A stretch of DNA of 54,315 nucleotides from positions 1 to 54,315 of the forward strand of contig JAEUPB010000011.1 in the NCBI GenBank assembly GCA_016789955.1, read 5' to 3'. Positions within the stretch are counted from its first letter, which is position 1. The number at the start of each line of letters is the position of its first letter. The notes below the pieces were generated by a model, which saw only the letters and a list, made by a program, of their open reading frames with translations, was not told the DNA's origin and did no database searches. Source of the DNA: Rubrivivax sp. (GTDB taxonomy: Bacteria > Pseudomonadota > Gammaproteobacteria > Burkholderiales > Burkholderiaceae_C). This document shows positions 30,043-38,699 of the stretch, one piece after another. Both the position numbers and the translations under genes were made by a program.

Positions 30043-31857
30043 TCAATCGAGCGAGGAGAACTGCGTGATCTGTGCCTGCTCGACGCGGGCTCGCCCGGCG
30101 TCCTTCGCGGCGTAGAGCGCCCGGTCGGCGCGCGACAGCAGTTGATCCAGCGTGCTGCCGTGCGTGGGGTACACCGCCACGCCGGCCGAGAACGAGCCCG
30201 ACGGCAGCTGCCGCAGCCCGCTGTTCAGGCGCAGCTCGCCGTAGATCGCGAGCAGCCGCGTGAGCATCGCCTCGGCACCGTCGCCGCTGATCTCGGGCAT
30301 CACGATCACGAACTCCTCGCCGCCGTGGCGGCACAGGATGTCGCTGCGGCGCAGGCTCTGGCGCAGCAGCACGGCGAAGGCCTTGAGCACCTCGTCGCCG
30401 GCCTGGTGGCCGTAGGTGTCGTTGAGCTGCTTGAAGCGGTCGAGGTCGACCAGTACCACGCACAGCGTGTTCTTGGCCCGTGCGGCGAGGTCGATCAGCC
30501 GCGGCGCCATCTCGAAGAGATAGCGGCGGTTGTTGAGCCCGGTCAGCGGGTCGCGCAGAGCCTGCTCCTCGAGCTGCCGCTGCAGCCGCTGCGTCTCGGC
30601 CATGCGCGCCCGCAGCTGTTCATTGAGCGCGGCGAGATGCTCGCGGTCGTTCTCGGCGGTGCGGCGGGACTCGACGGCCTGATCGCGCTCGTGGCGCGTG
30701 GCGTCCATCTGATGTGCCACCTCGAGCGCGATGTAGCGCGCGCGGGCGCTGCGGCCCACCAGCTCCTCGTACTGCGCCTGCGAGCGCTTCGTCGAGGCCA
30801 GCGCGGCGGCGAGGTCGCCGCCCTGCTCGGCGGCGTCGGCGGCGGCGCGATGCAGCTGCAGCAGGTCGTAGGGCTGGGCGATCGCACGGCCCTGCTCGAC
30901 GTCGGCCAGCGCCTCGCGCGTGACCGCCAGCGACTGCGCCGCCTGTCCGCGTGCCAGCAGGCAGCGTGCGGCGATCCATGCGCGCACGGCCCGGCTGTCG
31001 GCGTCCGCCGCACTGGCCGGCGGCACGGCCGCCAGCTGCCGCTCGGCGGCGTCGATCTCGCCCACCGCCAGGTGCGCCAGGGCCAGCGGAGCCGCCAGCC
31101 GCTGCGGCACCGCCGCCGCGGCCTCCTGCAGGTGGGTCCGCAGGAACTCGCCCATCGCGCGCGCCTCGCCCACGCGGCCGAGGGCGTGGTGGGTCACGAT
31201 GAGGTTGGCGGCGATGGTGGCCACGCTGTGGCGGGCGCCCGACTCGCGGGCCACCTGCAGCGCTTCCTCGCCGAGGCGGCGCGCGTCGTCGAGGTTGTGC
31301 AGGTCGAGGTGGTGGCCGCTGAGGTTGCTCAGCGACAGCACGATCGGCCCCGGCCAGCCGGTGCGGCGCGCGGCGGCGTGCGCGGCATAGAAGTGCCGCA
31401 GCGCCTCGTCGGCGCGGCCCAGCCGCTTGGCGGTGATGGCGCGCGAGTTGTGGGCGACGAACCGGTCGTGGTCGTCGTAGCCCACGTCGCCGCGGGCGTC
31501 GATGTCGGCCTGCAGCGCGGCGCTGGCGTGCACGTCGCCGGCGCGACGGCGCTCGATGGCCAGCACCTCGTCGACCAGCGCCAGCCCGCGCCGATGGTCG
31601 GCGAGGCGGAAGCCCTCGCGCGCCTTCGCGGCCGCGTCGCGGGCCGCCACTGCGTCGCCGCCGCGGGCCTGCGCCAGCGCCACGTGCAGCCAGCCGAACG
31701 CGGCGTGCACGCCGCTCGGTTCGTCGCGCGTCAGTTCGACGATGCGCCGCCCCAGCGCCAGCGCACGGGCGGCATCGAAGTACGACTGCTGCCAGGCCTG
31801 CGTGATCAGTGCCGCGGGCTCGTCGGCCCGCGCGGCACCGGGGGCGGCCTGGCTCAC
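30043..31857 (-). CDS. TPR-GGDEF diguanylate cyclase
   Basis: A soluble 604-residue protein. Residues 1 to about 380 are Ala/Leu/Arg-rich helical repeats of TPR type, probably a sensor or protein-binding platform. About 385-435 is a coiled coil. The GGDEF domain begins at DPLTGLNNR (436). The active site is GGEEF (512-516), a functional variant, and the inhibitory RxxD site (RRSD, 503-506) lies the usual five residues before it. The enzyme should therefore make cyclic di-GMP from GTP under product inhibition. No membrane segment or signal peptide is seen. It starts 13 bases after the ComFB-family gene, so the two are probably one transcript. Confidence 0.93.
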   Translation of the reverse strand: MSQAAPGAARADEPAALITQAWQQSYFDAARALALGRRIVELTRDEPSGVHAAFGWLHVALAQARGGDAVAARDAAAKAREGFRLADHRRGLALVDEVLAIERRRAGDVHASAALQADIDARGDVGYDDHDRFVAHNSRAITAKRLGRADEALRHFYAAHAAARRTGWPGPIVLSLSNLSGHHLDLHNLDDARRLGEEALQVARESGARHSVATIAANLIVTHHALGRVGEARAMGEFLRTHLQEAAAAVPQRLAAPLALAHLAVGEIDAAERQLAAVPPASAADADSRAVRAWIAARCLLARGQAAQSLAVTREALADVEQGRAIAQPYDLLQLHRAAADAAEQGGDLAAALASTKRSQAQYEELVGRSARARYIALEVAHQMDATRHERDQAVESRRTAENDREHLAALNEQLRARMAETQRLQRQLEEQALRDPLTGLNNRRYLFEMAPRLIDLAARAKNTLCVVLVDLDRFKQLNDTYGHQAGDEVLKAFAVLLRQSLRRSDILCRHGGEEFVIVMPEISGDGAEAMLTRLLAIYGELRLNSGLRQLPSGSFSAGVAVYPTHGSTLDQLLSRADRALYAAKDAGRARVEQAQITQFSSLD

Positions 31858-31870
31858 CGCATGGCCTCGC

Positions 31871-32161
31871 TCAGCGCCGGGCGCGCATCGCGGCGCGCGC
31901 CTGAACGAAGCCGAACGCGAAGTCGACGGCCTCGTTGAGTTGCCGCTCCGTCTCGCTGCGCTCCCGCTCCGACAGGTAGAACGCGAAGTCGACCTCGTGG
32001 CGGATGTAGCGCGGGTGCAGGCGGTTGAGCGCCACGCAGGCCACGTCGGCCAGCAGCTCGCCGTTGTCGGCGATGCCGGGGTAGCTCGGCGCCGTGGCCA
32101 GCACCGCCTCGCAGACAGCGCGCTCGTGGTAGTTGCGGATCGAGGTGAAGTCGACGTTCAT
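31871..32161 (-). CDS. ComFB-family small protein
   Basis: A 96-residue cytoplasmic protein with the ComFB signature. A short N-terminal helix (SIRNYHERAVCEAVL) is followed by the conserved core DVACVALNRLHPRYIRHEVDF and a charged C-terminal helix. Members of this family in cyanobacteria have recently been described as cyclic di-GMP receptors; I rely on memory for that. The Cys residues that bind zinc in Bacillus ComFB are not conserved here. It directly precedes a diguanylate cyclase gene, which fits a signal-maker and receptor pair. A 128-base gap separates it from nadC and may hold the promoter. Confidence 0.8.
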   Translation of the reverse strand: MNVDFTSIRNYHERAVCEAVLATAPSYPGIADNGELLADVACVALNRLHPRYIRHEVDFAFYLSERERSETERQLNEAVDFAFGFVQARAAMRARR

Positions 32162-32289
32162 GGGCTGCTCGGGCTGAAAGGAGGACGAAGCGGGATCGCG
32201 GAGATCCTGCTCGTGCCTTTCGGCATCGCCAGAGCCGACTTTAGGGCAACGGCGAACAAGTCGCTCGCATCGCCATCTGACACGGCTCG

Positions 32290-33153
32290 TCAGCTCTTGA
32301 CTCGCATCGAGAAGTCGATCGCCCGCACGTCCTTGGTCAGGTGGCCGATGGAAATGCGGTGCACGCCGGTGGCGGCGATGGCGCGCAGCTGCTCCAGTTG
32401 CACGCTGCCCGAGACCTCCAGCAGCGCGCGACCACCGGCCACCGCCACCGCGTCGCGCATGCGAGGCAGTTCGAAGTTGTCGAGCAGCACGCTGGTGGCG
32501 CCGGCATCCAGTGCCTCGCGCAGCTGCTCGATCGTCTCGACCTCGATCTGGATTTCCACGCCCGAGCGCAGCGCCAGCGCCTGGCGCATCGCCGCGGCCA
32601 CGCCGCCGGCGGCGGCGATGTGGTTCTCCTTGATCAGGATGCCGTGCCACAGCGCCAGCCGCTGGTTCTGCCCGCCGCCCACGCGCACGGCGTACTTCTG
32701 CGCCTGGCGCAGGCCTGGAAGCGTCTTGCGGGTATCGAGGATGGCGCAGCCCTCGGGCCGCGGCGAGGCGCCGGCCACGGCATCCACATGCCGCCGCGTC
32801 TCGGTGGCGGTGGACGACAGCAGCTGGATGAAATTCAGCGCCGGCCGCTCGGCGGCCAGCAGCGCGCGGGCCTGTCCGGCCAGGTGCACCACCGGCTCGC
32901 CCGGCGCCATCCAGCCGCCTTCGGCGACGCGCCAGTCGACGTGCGCGGATGGGTCGAGGGCCCGAACCACGCCGTCGAACCAGTCGCGCCCGGCCAGCAG
33001 CGCGCGTTCGCGGCAGATCACCGTGGCCTGGACGCGTCGATCCTCGGGAACCAGAAGGCCGGTCCAGTCCTGGCGGCCGATGTCTTCGAACAAGGCGTCA
33101 CGGATGTTGCGCGCGCGTGCCTCTTCGAGGGTCTCGTCGTGGTCGAAATGCAT
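32290..33153 (-). CDS. nadC: Nicotinate-nucleotide pyrophosphorylase (quinolinate phosphoribosyltransferase)
   Basis: Converts quinolinate and PRPP to nicotinate mononucleotide and CO2, the third step of de novo NAD synthesis. The 287 residues show the family elements LLSSTATETRRHVDAV, ILDTRKTLPGLRQ, KYAVRVGGGQNQRL, LIKENHI and the C-terminal EVSGSV and ISIGHLTKDVRAIDFSMR. The start at 33153 lies 20 bases after the nadA stop, giving a nadA-nadC operon. The product is cytoplasmic and of normal length. Confidence 0.97.
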   Translation of the reverse strand: MHFDHDETLEEARARNIRDALFEDIGRQDWTGLLVPEDRRVQATVICRERALLAGRDWFDGVVRALDPSAHVDWRVAEGGWMAPGEPVVHLAGQARALLAAERPALNFIQLLSSTATETRRHVDAVAGASPRPEGCAILDTRKTLPGLRQAQKYAVRVGGGQNQRLALWHGILIKENHIAAAGGVAAAMRQALALRSGVEIQIEVETIEQLREALDAGATSVLLDNFELPRMRDAVAVAGGRALLEVSGSVQLEQLRAIAATGVHRISIGHLTKDVRAIDFSMRVKS

Positions 33154-33173
33154 CACTGCCCCGAAGCCGGCCC

Positions 33174-34280
33174 TCAGGCCGCGCCGATGTTCCTGACCAG
33201 CCCGCGCTGCGCGATCGAGCCAGGATGGTCGCGAACGAAGTCGAGCATGCGCTCGATGCAGCCCAGTGCCTTGACGCGAACCGGTTCGTCGACCGTGATC
33301 TCGCCTTGGCCAGTCTCCAGGCAGTGCACCAGGCCCTGCAGCCCGTTCATCGCCATCCACGGGCAGTGGGCGCAGCTCTTGCACGTGGCGCTGTTGCCGG
33401 CCGTGGGCGCCTCGATCAGCCGCTTGCCGGGGGCGAGCTGCCGCATGCGGTGCATGAGGCCGTTGTCGGTGGCCACGATGTACTCGGGCGCGGTGCCGTG
33501 CACCACGGCGTTGAGCAGCTGCGACGTGGAGCCGACCACGTCGGCCATCGCCACCACGCTCTGCGGCGACTCGGGGTGCACCAGCACCTGCGCGTGCGGG
33601 TGTTCCTTGCGCAGCAGTTCCAGCTCCAGCCCCTTGAACTCGTCGTGCACGATGCAGGCACCGTTCCACAGCAGCATGTCGGCGCCGGTCTGCTCCTGGA
33701 TGTAGCGGCCGAGGTGCCGGTCGGGCGCCCACAGGATCTTCTGCCCTTGCGCGTGCAGGTGGCGCACGATGGCCAGCGCGCAGGAACTCGTCACCATCCA
33801 GTCGGCGCGCGCCTTCACCGCGGCGCTGGTGTTGGCGTAGACGACCACCTGGCGATCTGGGTGCGCGTCGCAGAACGCAGCGAAATCGTCGGGCGGGCAG
33901 CCGAGGTCCAGCGAGCAGGTGGCCTCGAGGTCGGGCATCAGCACGCGCTTGTCGGGGCTGAGGATCTTGGCGCTCTCGCCCATGAAGCGCACGCCGGCCA
34001 CCACCAGCGTGCGCGCGGCGTGGTCGCGGCCGAAGCGCGCCATCTCCAGCGAATCGGCCACGCAGCCGCCAGTGGCCAGCGCCAGGTCCTGCAGGTCGCC
34101 GTCGACGTAGTAGTGCGCCACGAGCACCGCGTCGTGCGCCTTCAGCAGCGCGGCGGCTCGGTCGCGGTGTTCGTCGCGCTGCGCGCGCGTCAGCGGCTGC
34201 GGCACCTTCGCCCACGCATGCCGGGTGCTGCAGACGCCCTGGGCATCCTGCTGGGTGTAGTCGTAGACGGCGGCTTCCAT
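33174..34280 (-). CDS. nadA: Quinolinate synthase NadA
   Basis: Condenses iminoaspartate and dihydroxyacetone phosphate to quinolinate using a [4Fe-4S] cluster. In this 368-residue protein the three cluster ligands fall at C122 ([10 protein letters not shown]), C209 (WNGACIVH) and C306 (CKSCAHCPW), corresponding to E. coli C113, C200 and C297. [12 protein letters not shown] and [12 protein letters not shown] are substrate-binding stretches. It is divergent from the MFS gene (80 bases) and heads the nadA-nadC pair. Confidence 0.98.
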   Translation of the reverse strand: MEAAVYDYTQQDAQGVCSTRHAWAKVPQPLTRAQRDEHRDRAAALLKAHDAVLVAHYYVDGDLQDLALATGGCVADSLEMARFGRDHAARTLVVAGVRFMGESAKILSPDKRVLMPDLEATCSLDLGCPPDDFAAFCDAHPDRQVVVYANTSAAVKARADWMVTSSCALAIVRHLHAQGQKILWAPDRHLGRYIQEQTGADMLLWNGACIVHDEFKGLELELLRKEHPHAQVLVHPESPQSVVAMADVVGSTSQLLNAVVHGTAPEYIVATDNGLMHRMRQLAPGKRLIEAPTAGNSATCKSCAHCPWMAMNGLQGLVHCLETGQGEITVDEPVRVKALGCIERMLDFVRDHPGSIAQRGLVRNIGAA

Positions 34281-34360
34281 GGCGTGGGAGTGCCGGGGGC
34301 TGCCGGCATCGGAGAATGCGCGGGCATCGTAACGCCGGGGCCCGAGTCCTCTACCGCTTC

Positions 34361-35617
34361 ATGTCCTCCACGACCCTCCAGGCCGACGCATTGCCGGCTG
34401 CGCCGCGGCCCGGTGCCGGCGGCGACGTGCGGCTGATCGCGCTGGTCGGCGTGGCCCATGGCGTGAGCCACTTCTGCCAGCTGCTGCTGCCGCCGCTGTT
34501 CCCGTGGCTGAAGGACGCGTTCGGGGTGAGCTACGCGCAGCTCGGCTTCCTGCTGACGATCTACTTCGTGGTGTCGTGCGGCGTGCAGGCGCTGTCGGGC
34601 TTCTGGGTCGACCGCTACGGCCCGCGGCCGGTGCTGTTCGCGGGCATGTCGCTGCTCGCGGCCGCGGCCGCAGGCATGGCCGGCAGCACGAGCTACGGCA
34701 TGCTGGCGCTCTTCGCCGTGGTGGCCGGCGTGGGCAACGGCGTGTTCCACCCGGTCGACTACACGCTGCTGAACCGCCGCGTGGCGCCGGCCCGCCTCGG
34801 CCACGCCTACAGCGTGCACGGCATCACCGGCAGCCTGGGCTGGGCCGCGGCGCCGGCGCTGCTGGTGCCGCTGGCGCTGGCATCGTCGTGGCGCGTGGCG
34901 CTGCTGGCCGCGGCCGGCGTGGCCGCGACGGTGCTGATGCTGCTGCTGTGGCAGCGCGAGCACCTCACCGTGGGCGCGCCCGCCCCGCGTGCAGTGCCTG
35001 CCCCTGAGGCGACCTCGGCATCCGGGACCGGCGAGAGCAAGTTCGCGTTCCTGCGCCTGCCGGCGGTGTGGATGTGCTTCGGATTCTTCTTCTTCTATGC
35101 CGGCGCGCTCTCGGTCGTGCAGACCTTTGCACCGCAGGCCGCGCGGCAACTGCACGGCGTGCCCGCGGCCACCGCGGCGATGTGCCTGACGGTCTACATG
35201 ATCTGTGCCGCTGCCGGCATGGTGGCCGGCGGCTTCCTCGCGAAGGACGCCGCGCGCAGCGCCCGCGTGGTCGGCCTCGCGTTCGGCTGCGCGGCGATGG
35301 TGGCGCTGAGCATGGCCTGGGTGGACGTGCCCGCGTGGCTCGTGCCGGTGATGTTCGGCGCGATGGGCATCGCCGGCGGCGTCTCCGGCCCTTCGCGCGA
35401 CCTGCTGGTGCGCCGCTCGGCCCCCGACGGCGCCAGCGGCCGCTTCTACGGTGTGGTCTACGGCGGGCTGGACATCGGGCAGGCCGCGGTGCCGCTGTTC
35501 GTCGGCCTGCTGATGGACCGCGGCGAGTACGCCGGCGTGTGGGTGGCGCTGGCCGTGCTGCAAGGGGTGCTGATCGTCAACGCCTTCAACGTGGGGCGGT
35601 TGCGGCGCGCGGCCTGA
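34361..35617 (+). CDS. Major facilitator superfamily transporter, fosmidomycin-resistance (Fsr)-like
   Basis: Inner-membrane protein of 418 residues with about twelve hydrophobic segments in two halves joined by a charged, Pro/Ala-rich loop (about 205-228). GVAHGVSHFCQLLLPPLFPWLKDAFGVSYAQLG and FHPVDYTLLNRRV resemble Fsr-type exporters. I start at ATG 34361; an in-frame upstream ATG (34316) adds a hydrophilic Arg-rich tail not expected for this family. Its physiological substrate cannot be read from sequence; export of a drug or metabolite is the general role. Confidence 0.88.
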   Translation: MSSTTLQADALPAAPRPGAGGDVRLIALVGVAHGVSHFCQLLLPPLFPWLKDAFGVSYAQLGFLLTIYFVVSCGVQALSGFWVDRYGPRPVLFAGMSLLAAAAAGMAGSTSYGMLALFAVVAGVGNGVFHPVDYTLLNRRVAPARLGHAYSVHGITGSLGWAAAPALLVPLALASSWRVALLAAAGVAATVLMLLLWQREHLTVGAPAPRAVPAPEATSASGTGESKFAFLRLPAVWMCFGFFFFYAGALSVVQTFAPQAARQLHGVPAATAAMCLTVYMICAAAGMVAGGFLAKDAARSARVVGLAFGCAAMVALSMAWVDVPAWLVPVMFGAMGIAGGVSGPSRDLLVRRSAPDGASGRFYGVVYGGLDIGQAAVPLFVGLLMDRGEYAGVWVALAVLQGVLIVNAFNVGRLRRAA

Positions 35618-35726
35618 GCCCGGCCGTCTCTACGCAATCGTGTGGAGGCGGCGCCGTGCGTGCGGGCCATGGCGTGCGGCGTCGGTGTCAGATTCGGGCC
35701 CCTGAGCCATTCCTCGAGGTGAGCCC

Positions 35727-36191
35727 ATGTCCCACAAGAGTTTCGCATCGCTGCTCGCCGCAGCGCTCCTTTCCGGCTGCGCGTCCGTGTCGATGGAGAG
35801 CAAGGACAAGTCCGACGCCGCCAAGACATTCCGTCAGCCTACTGCCGGCAACGCCGGCATCTACGTCTTCCGGTCCGGCAGCTTCGGGGGCTCGCTGAAG
35901 AAGGATGTCTGGATCAACGGCAGGTGCCTCGGCGAGTCGGCTCCCAACGTGTTCTTCTACGAGGAAGTCCCTGGCGGTGCCGAGCACAAGGTCTCCACCG
36001 AGTCCGAGTTCTCGCCGAACGACCTGATCCTGAAGGTCGTGGCCGGCGTCAACTACTTCGTGCGCCAGTACATCAAGATGGGCGTGTTCGTCGGCGGCGC
36101 CGGCCTCGAACTCGTGAGCGAGGAAGACGGCAAGAAGGAGGTGGCCAAGCTGGAACTCGCGGCCAAGGGGACGTGCAGCAAGCCGGGTTGA
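35727..36191 (+). CDS. DUF2846-type lipoprotein
   Basis: A 154-residue envelope lipoprotein: short signal peptide with lipobox LLSGC (lipidated Cys18), then a beta-rich domain beginning NAGIYVFRSGSFGGSLKKDVWINGRCLGESAPN. This is the recognisable start of DUF2846 domains. Function unknown. GAGGTGAG sits just upstream of the ATG. The stop is only six bases from that of the convergent TIM-barrel gene. Confidence 0.82.
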   Translation: MSHKSFASLLAAALLSGCASVSMESKDKSDAAKTFRQPTAGNAGIYVFRSGSFGGSLKKDVWINGRCLGESAPNVFFYEEVPGGAEHKVSTESEFSPNDLILKVVAGVNYFVRQYIKMGVFVGGAGLELVSEEDGKKEVAKLELAAKGTCSKPG

Positions 36192-36197
36192 CGAGGC

Positions 36198-37076
36198 CTA
36201 CACCGAGCGGCAGTGCCGCTCGATGCAGACGTCCAGCGTCTCGCCACCGTCGCGCTGCCACCAGTTCGCGCGCGAGAAGATTTCCACCTCGCTGTAGCCG
36301 CCGAATCCGGCGGCCTCGACCCAGCCGCGGATCTTCGGCAGCTCGATGATCCCGTCGCCCATCATGCCCCGGTCCTCGAGCAGGTCGCTGGTGGGTACGA
36401 GCCAGTCGCAGACATGGAAGGCCAGCAGGCGCTCGCGGCCCGCGCGTGCGACCTGTTGCTGCAGCAGCGGGTCCCACCAGACGTGGTAGCAGTCCACCGC
36501 GACGCCCAGCGCACCGCTGCGCGACGGGTCCAGCGCATCGCACAGGTCCAGCGCCTGTGCCAGCGTGTTGATGCAGGCGCGGTCGGCCGCGTACATCGGG
36601 TGCAGCGGCTCGATGGCCAGCGGCATGCGGCGCGCGCGTGCCTGCTCCAGCAGCCAGGCGATGCCCTCGCGCACCTGCTCGCGGGCGCCGGCGATGTCGT
36701 GGTGCGCCGGGCGGCCGGCCAGTGCGCCAGGCAAGCCTCCCACCACCAGCACGAGGCATGGGGCCTCGAGCGTGCAGGCCTCGTCGAGGGCGCGCAGGTT
36801 GTCGTCGCGCACCTGCTGGCGGCCGGCTTCGTCGGCATAGGTGAACATGCCGCCACGGCAGTAGCCCGAGAGTTCGATGCCGTGCGTCTTCAGCCGTGTC
36901 GCCACGTTGGTGAGGCCGGCCGCGGCGACCTGGTCGCGCCATGGCGAGACGGCGCGGATGCCGCGCGCCGCGCAGGCGTCGAGGATGTCGAGCAGGCACC
37001 AGTCGCGCCCGTGCTGCCGACGCACGGTGGCGGTGTTGATCGAGAGCCAGCGGTGGTCGGAGCTGAAGTCGCGCAT
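36198..37076 (-). CDS. Sugar phosphate isomerase/epimerase-like TIM-barrel protein
   Basis: A 292-residue protein of the AP-endonuclease-2 (xylose-isomerase-like) TIM-barrel family, which includes hydroxypyruvate isomerase, IolE and IolI. Probable metal ligands are the Glu in LAIEPLHP, Asp and His in AVDCYHVWWDP, the His in AFHVCDW and the Glu in YSEVEIF. It would isomerise, epimerise or dehydrate a ketose or keto-acid. It is the last gene of the long minus-strand catabolic operon, 13 bases after the dehydrogenase gene. Confidence 0.85.
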   Translation of the reverse strand: MRDFSSDHRWLSINTATVRRQHGRDWCLLDILDACAARGIRAVSPWRDQVAAAGLTNVATRLKTHGIELSGYCRGGMFTYADEAGRQQVRDDNLRALDEACTLEAPCLVLVVGGLPGALAGRPAHHDIAGAREQVREGIAWLLEQARARRMPLAIEPLHPMYAADRACINTLAQALDLCDALDPSRSGALGVAVDCYHVWWDPLLQQQVARAGRERLLAFHVCDWLVPTSDLLEDRGMMGDGIIELPKIRGWVEAAGFGGYSEVEIFSRANWWQRDGGETLDVCIERHCRSV

Positions 37077-37089
37077 GGGGCAGCGTGGG

Positions 37090-38004
37090 TCAGGGCCGCT
37101 CGCGGCGCAGCTGGCGCACGATCGCGGCGTTGTCGAGGTCGCCGTCGCCGGCGTCGAGGGCGGCCTGCAGCAGTGCCGCGTGGCGCTGCGTCAGCGGCAG
37201 GCCCTGGCCCGCGGCCGTGGCGGCGGCGAGCATCAGGCGCAGGTCCTTCAGGTGCTGCGCGATGCGCGACTGCGGCGGTGTCCAGGCCTCGCTCACCATC
37301 AGCGGGCCCTTGATGCGCGCCGCGTCGGAGCGGGCCGGCGTGGCGAGCACGAGGTCGAGGAACACCTCGGGCGCGATGCCCTGCGACTGCGCGTACACCA
37401 GCCCTTCGGCGAAGGCCGCGCGGTTCAGCCCGAGCACGAGGTTGGTGGCGAGCTTGGCGCGTGCGCCCATGCCCGGGCCGCCGATCGCGAGGCGTTGCGG
37501 CGACAGCACGTCGAGCAGCGCGGCGTGGCACGCGAGGGCCTCGGGCTGCGCGCCGACGAGCATGGTCGCCTCGCCGGCCTCGATCTGCCGGCTCGAACCG
37601 GACAACGGTGCCTCGATGAAGTCGATGCCCCGCGATGCGAGGCGTGCGGACAAGGCCCGCAGCGCGTCGGGGTCGCCGGTGGAGCAGTCGACGATCAGGC
37701 GAGGCAACGTGCGGTCGGACGCCGCCAGGAGCCCTTGCGGCCCTTCGACCACGTCGAGCACGCCGCCAGTGTCGAAGACGGCGAGCACGACGTGCGCGCA
37801 GCGCGTGGCCATCGCGGCGGGCGTCGGCACGACCTCGCCGCCCTGCTGCGCCCACGCGGTGGCGGTGTCGGCCTGGAGGTCACAGCCGATCACCGCATAC
37901 CCGGCGCGGAACAGGCGTGTGGCCAGCGCCGAGCCGACGAGCCCGAGCCCGATCACGCCGACCGCTGCGCGCTCGTTCGCTGCCTGCTCGGGCGCGATGC
38001 TCAT
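37090..38004 (-). CDS. NAD(P)-dependent beta-hydroxyacid dehydrogenase (HIBADH/GarR family)
   Basis: A 304-residue enzyme of the 3-hydroxyisobutyrate/tartronate-semialdehyde reductase family. The Rossmann motif GLGLVG (19-24) is followed by the substrate-loop DCSTGDPDAL and FIEAPLSGSSRQIEAGEATMLVGG-type core, and the catalytic lysine K184 (GARAKLATNLVLGLN). It oxidises or reduces a beta-hydroxy acid; in aldarate and glycerate pathways this is tartronate semialdehyde. It overlaps the SDR gene by ATGA and precedes the terminal TIM-barrel gene. The actual substrate is inferred only from operon context. Confidence 0.87.
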   Translation of the reverse strand: MSIAPEQAANERAAVGVIGLGLVGSALATRLFRAGYAVIGCDLQADTATAWAQQGGEVVPTPAAMATRCAHVVLAVFDTGGVLDVVEGPQGLLAASDRTLPRLIVDCSTGDPDALRALSARLASRGIDFIEAPLSGSSRQIEAGEATMLVGAQPEALACHAALLDVLSPQRLAIGGPGMGARAKLATNLVLGLNRAAFAEGLVYAQSQGIAPEVFLDLVLATPARSDAARIKGPLMVSEAWTPPQSRIAQHLKDLRLMLAAATAAGQGLPLTQRHAALLQAALDAGDGDLDNAAIVRQLRRERP

Positions 38005-38699
38005 GCCGGCAACGACGCCCCGCCGCATACCGCGATGTCCTGCCCGGTGATCGCGGCAGCGTCGTCGGACAGCAGGAAGGCGACCAGCGCGGCCACTTCG
38101 TCGGGGCGGATCAGCCGGCCGATCGGCGGCAAGCGTGGTGTGCTGCTGGCGCGTGCCGGTTCGGCGAGCATCGGCGTGTCGGTGGCCGCGGGCGAGACGA
38201 CGTTCACCGTGACGCCCCGTGCCGCCACCTCCGCGCCCCAACTGCGCGCCAGCGACACCAGTGCGGCCTTCGTCGCCGCGTACTGGCTGCGCCCGGCCAG
38301 GCCACGCCACACGCGACTGCCGACGATCACCACGCGGCCGTGGCCCGCCTGCGCCATCGCCGGCAGCAGCACGTCGGCCAGCCGCGTGGCGGCCTCCACG
38401 TGCACCTGCCACATCGCGCTGCCGGCCGAGGCCGCGAGCGCGCCCAGCGGCGCGGTGTGCAGCAGCCCGGCGGCGTGCACCAGGGCCTGCACCGGGCCGA
38501 CGTCGAGCAACGCCCGCGTCAGTGCGGTCGTGGCCCCGGCATCGGCGAGATCCACCGCGTGGTGCACGAGGCCCGGCGCTTCCACGCGCGGCGGCTGCCG
38601 ATCGACGCCGGCCACCTGCCAGCCGTCCCGCAGCAAGCGCGCGGCAACGGCCGCGCCGATGCCCGAGCTGCTGCCGGTGACGACCGCGCGGCGGTTCAT
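38001..38699 (-). CDS. Short-chain dehydrogenase/reductase of the catabolic operon
   Basis: SDR of 232 residues with cofactor motif TGSSSGIG, a conserved HAAG in place of NNAG, and the catalytic YAATK. A late GxxxxVxGG is seen (ITGQDIAVCGG). Acidic D follows beta-2 (AGVDRQ), favouring NAD over NADP. Its start overlaps the stop of the upstream receptor gene (ATGA) and its stop overlaps the next dehydrogenase, so the three are translationally coupled. Likely oxidises a polyol or sugar acid. Confidence 0.87.
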   Translation of the reverse strand: MNRRAVVTGSSSGIGAAVAARLLRDGWQVAGVDRQPPRVEAPGLVHHAVDLADAGATTALTRALLDVGPVQALVHAAGLLHTAPLGALAASAGSAMWQVHVEAATRLADVLLPAMAQAGHGRVVIVGSRVWRGLAGRSQYAATKAALVSLARSWGAEVAARGVTVNVVSPAATDTPMLAEPARASSTPRLPPIGRLIRPDEVAALVAFLLSDDAAAITGQDIAVCGGASLPA

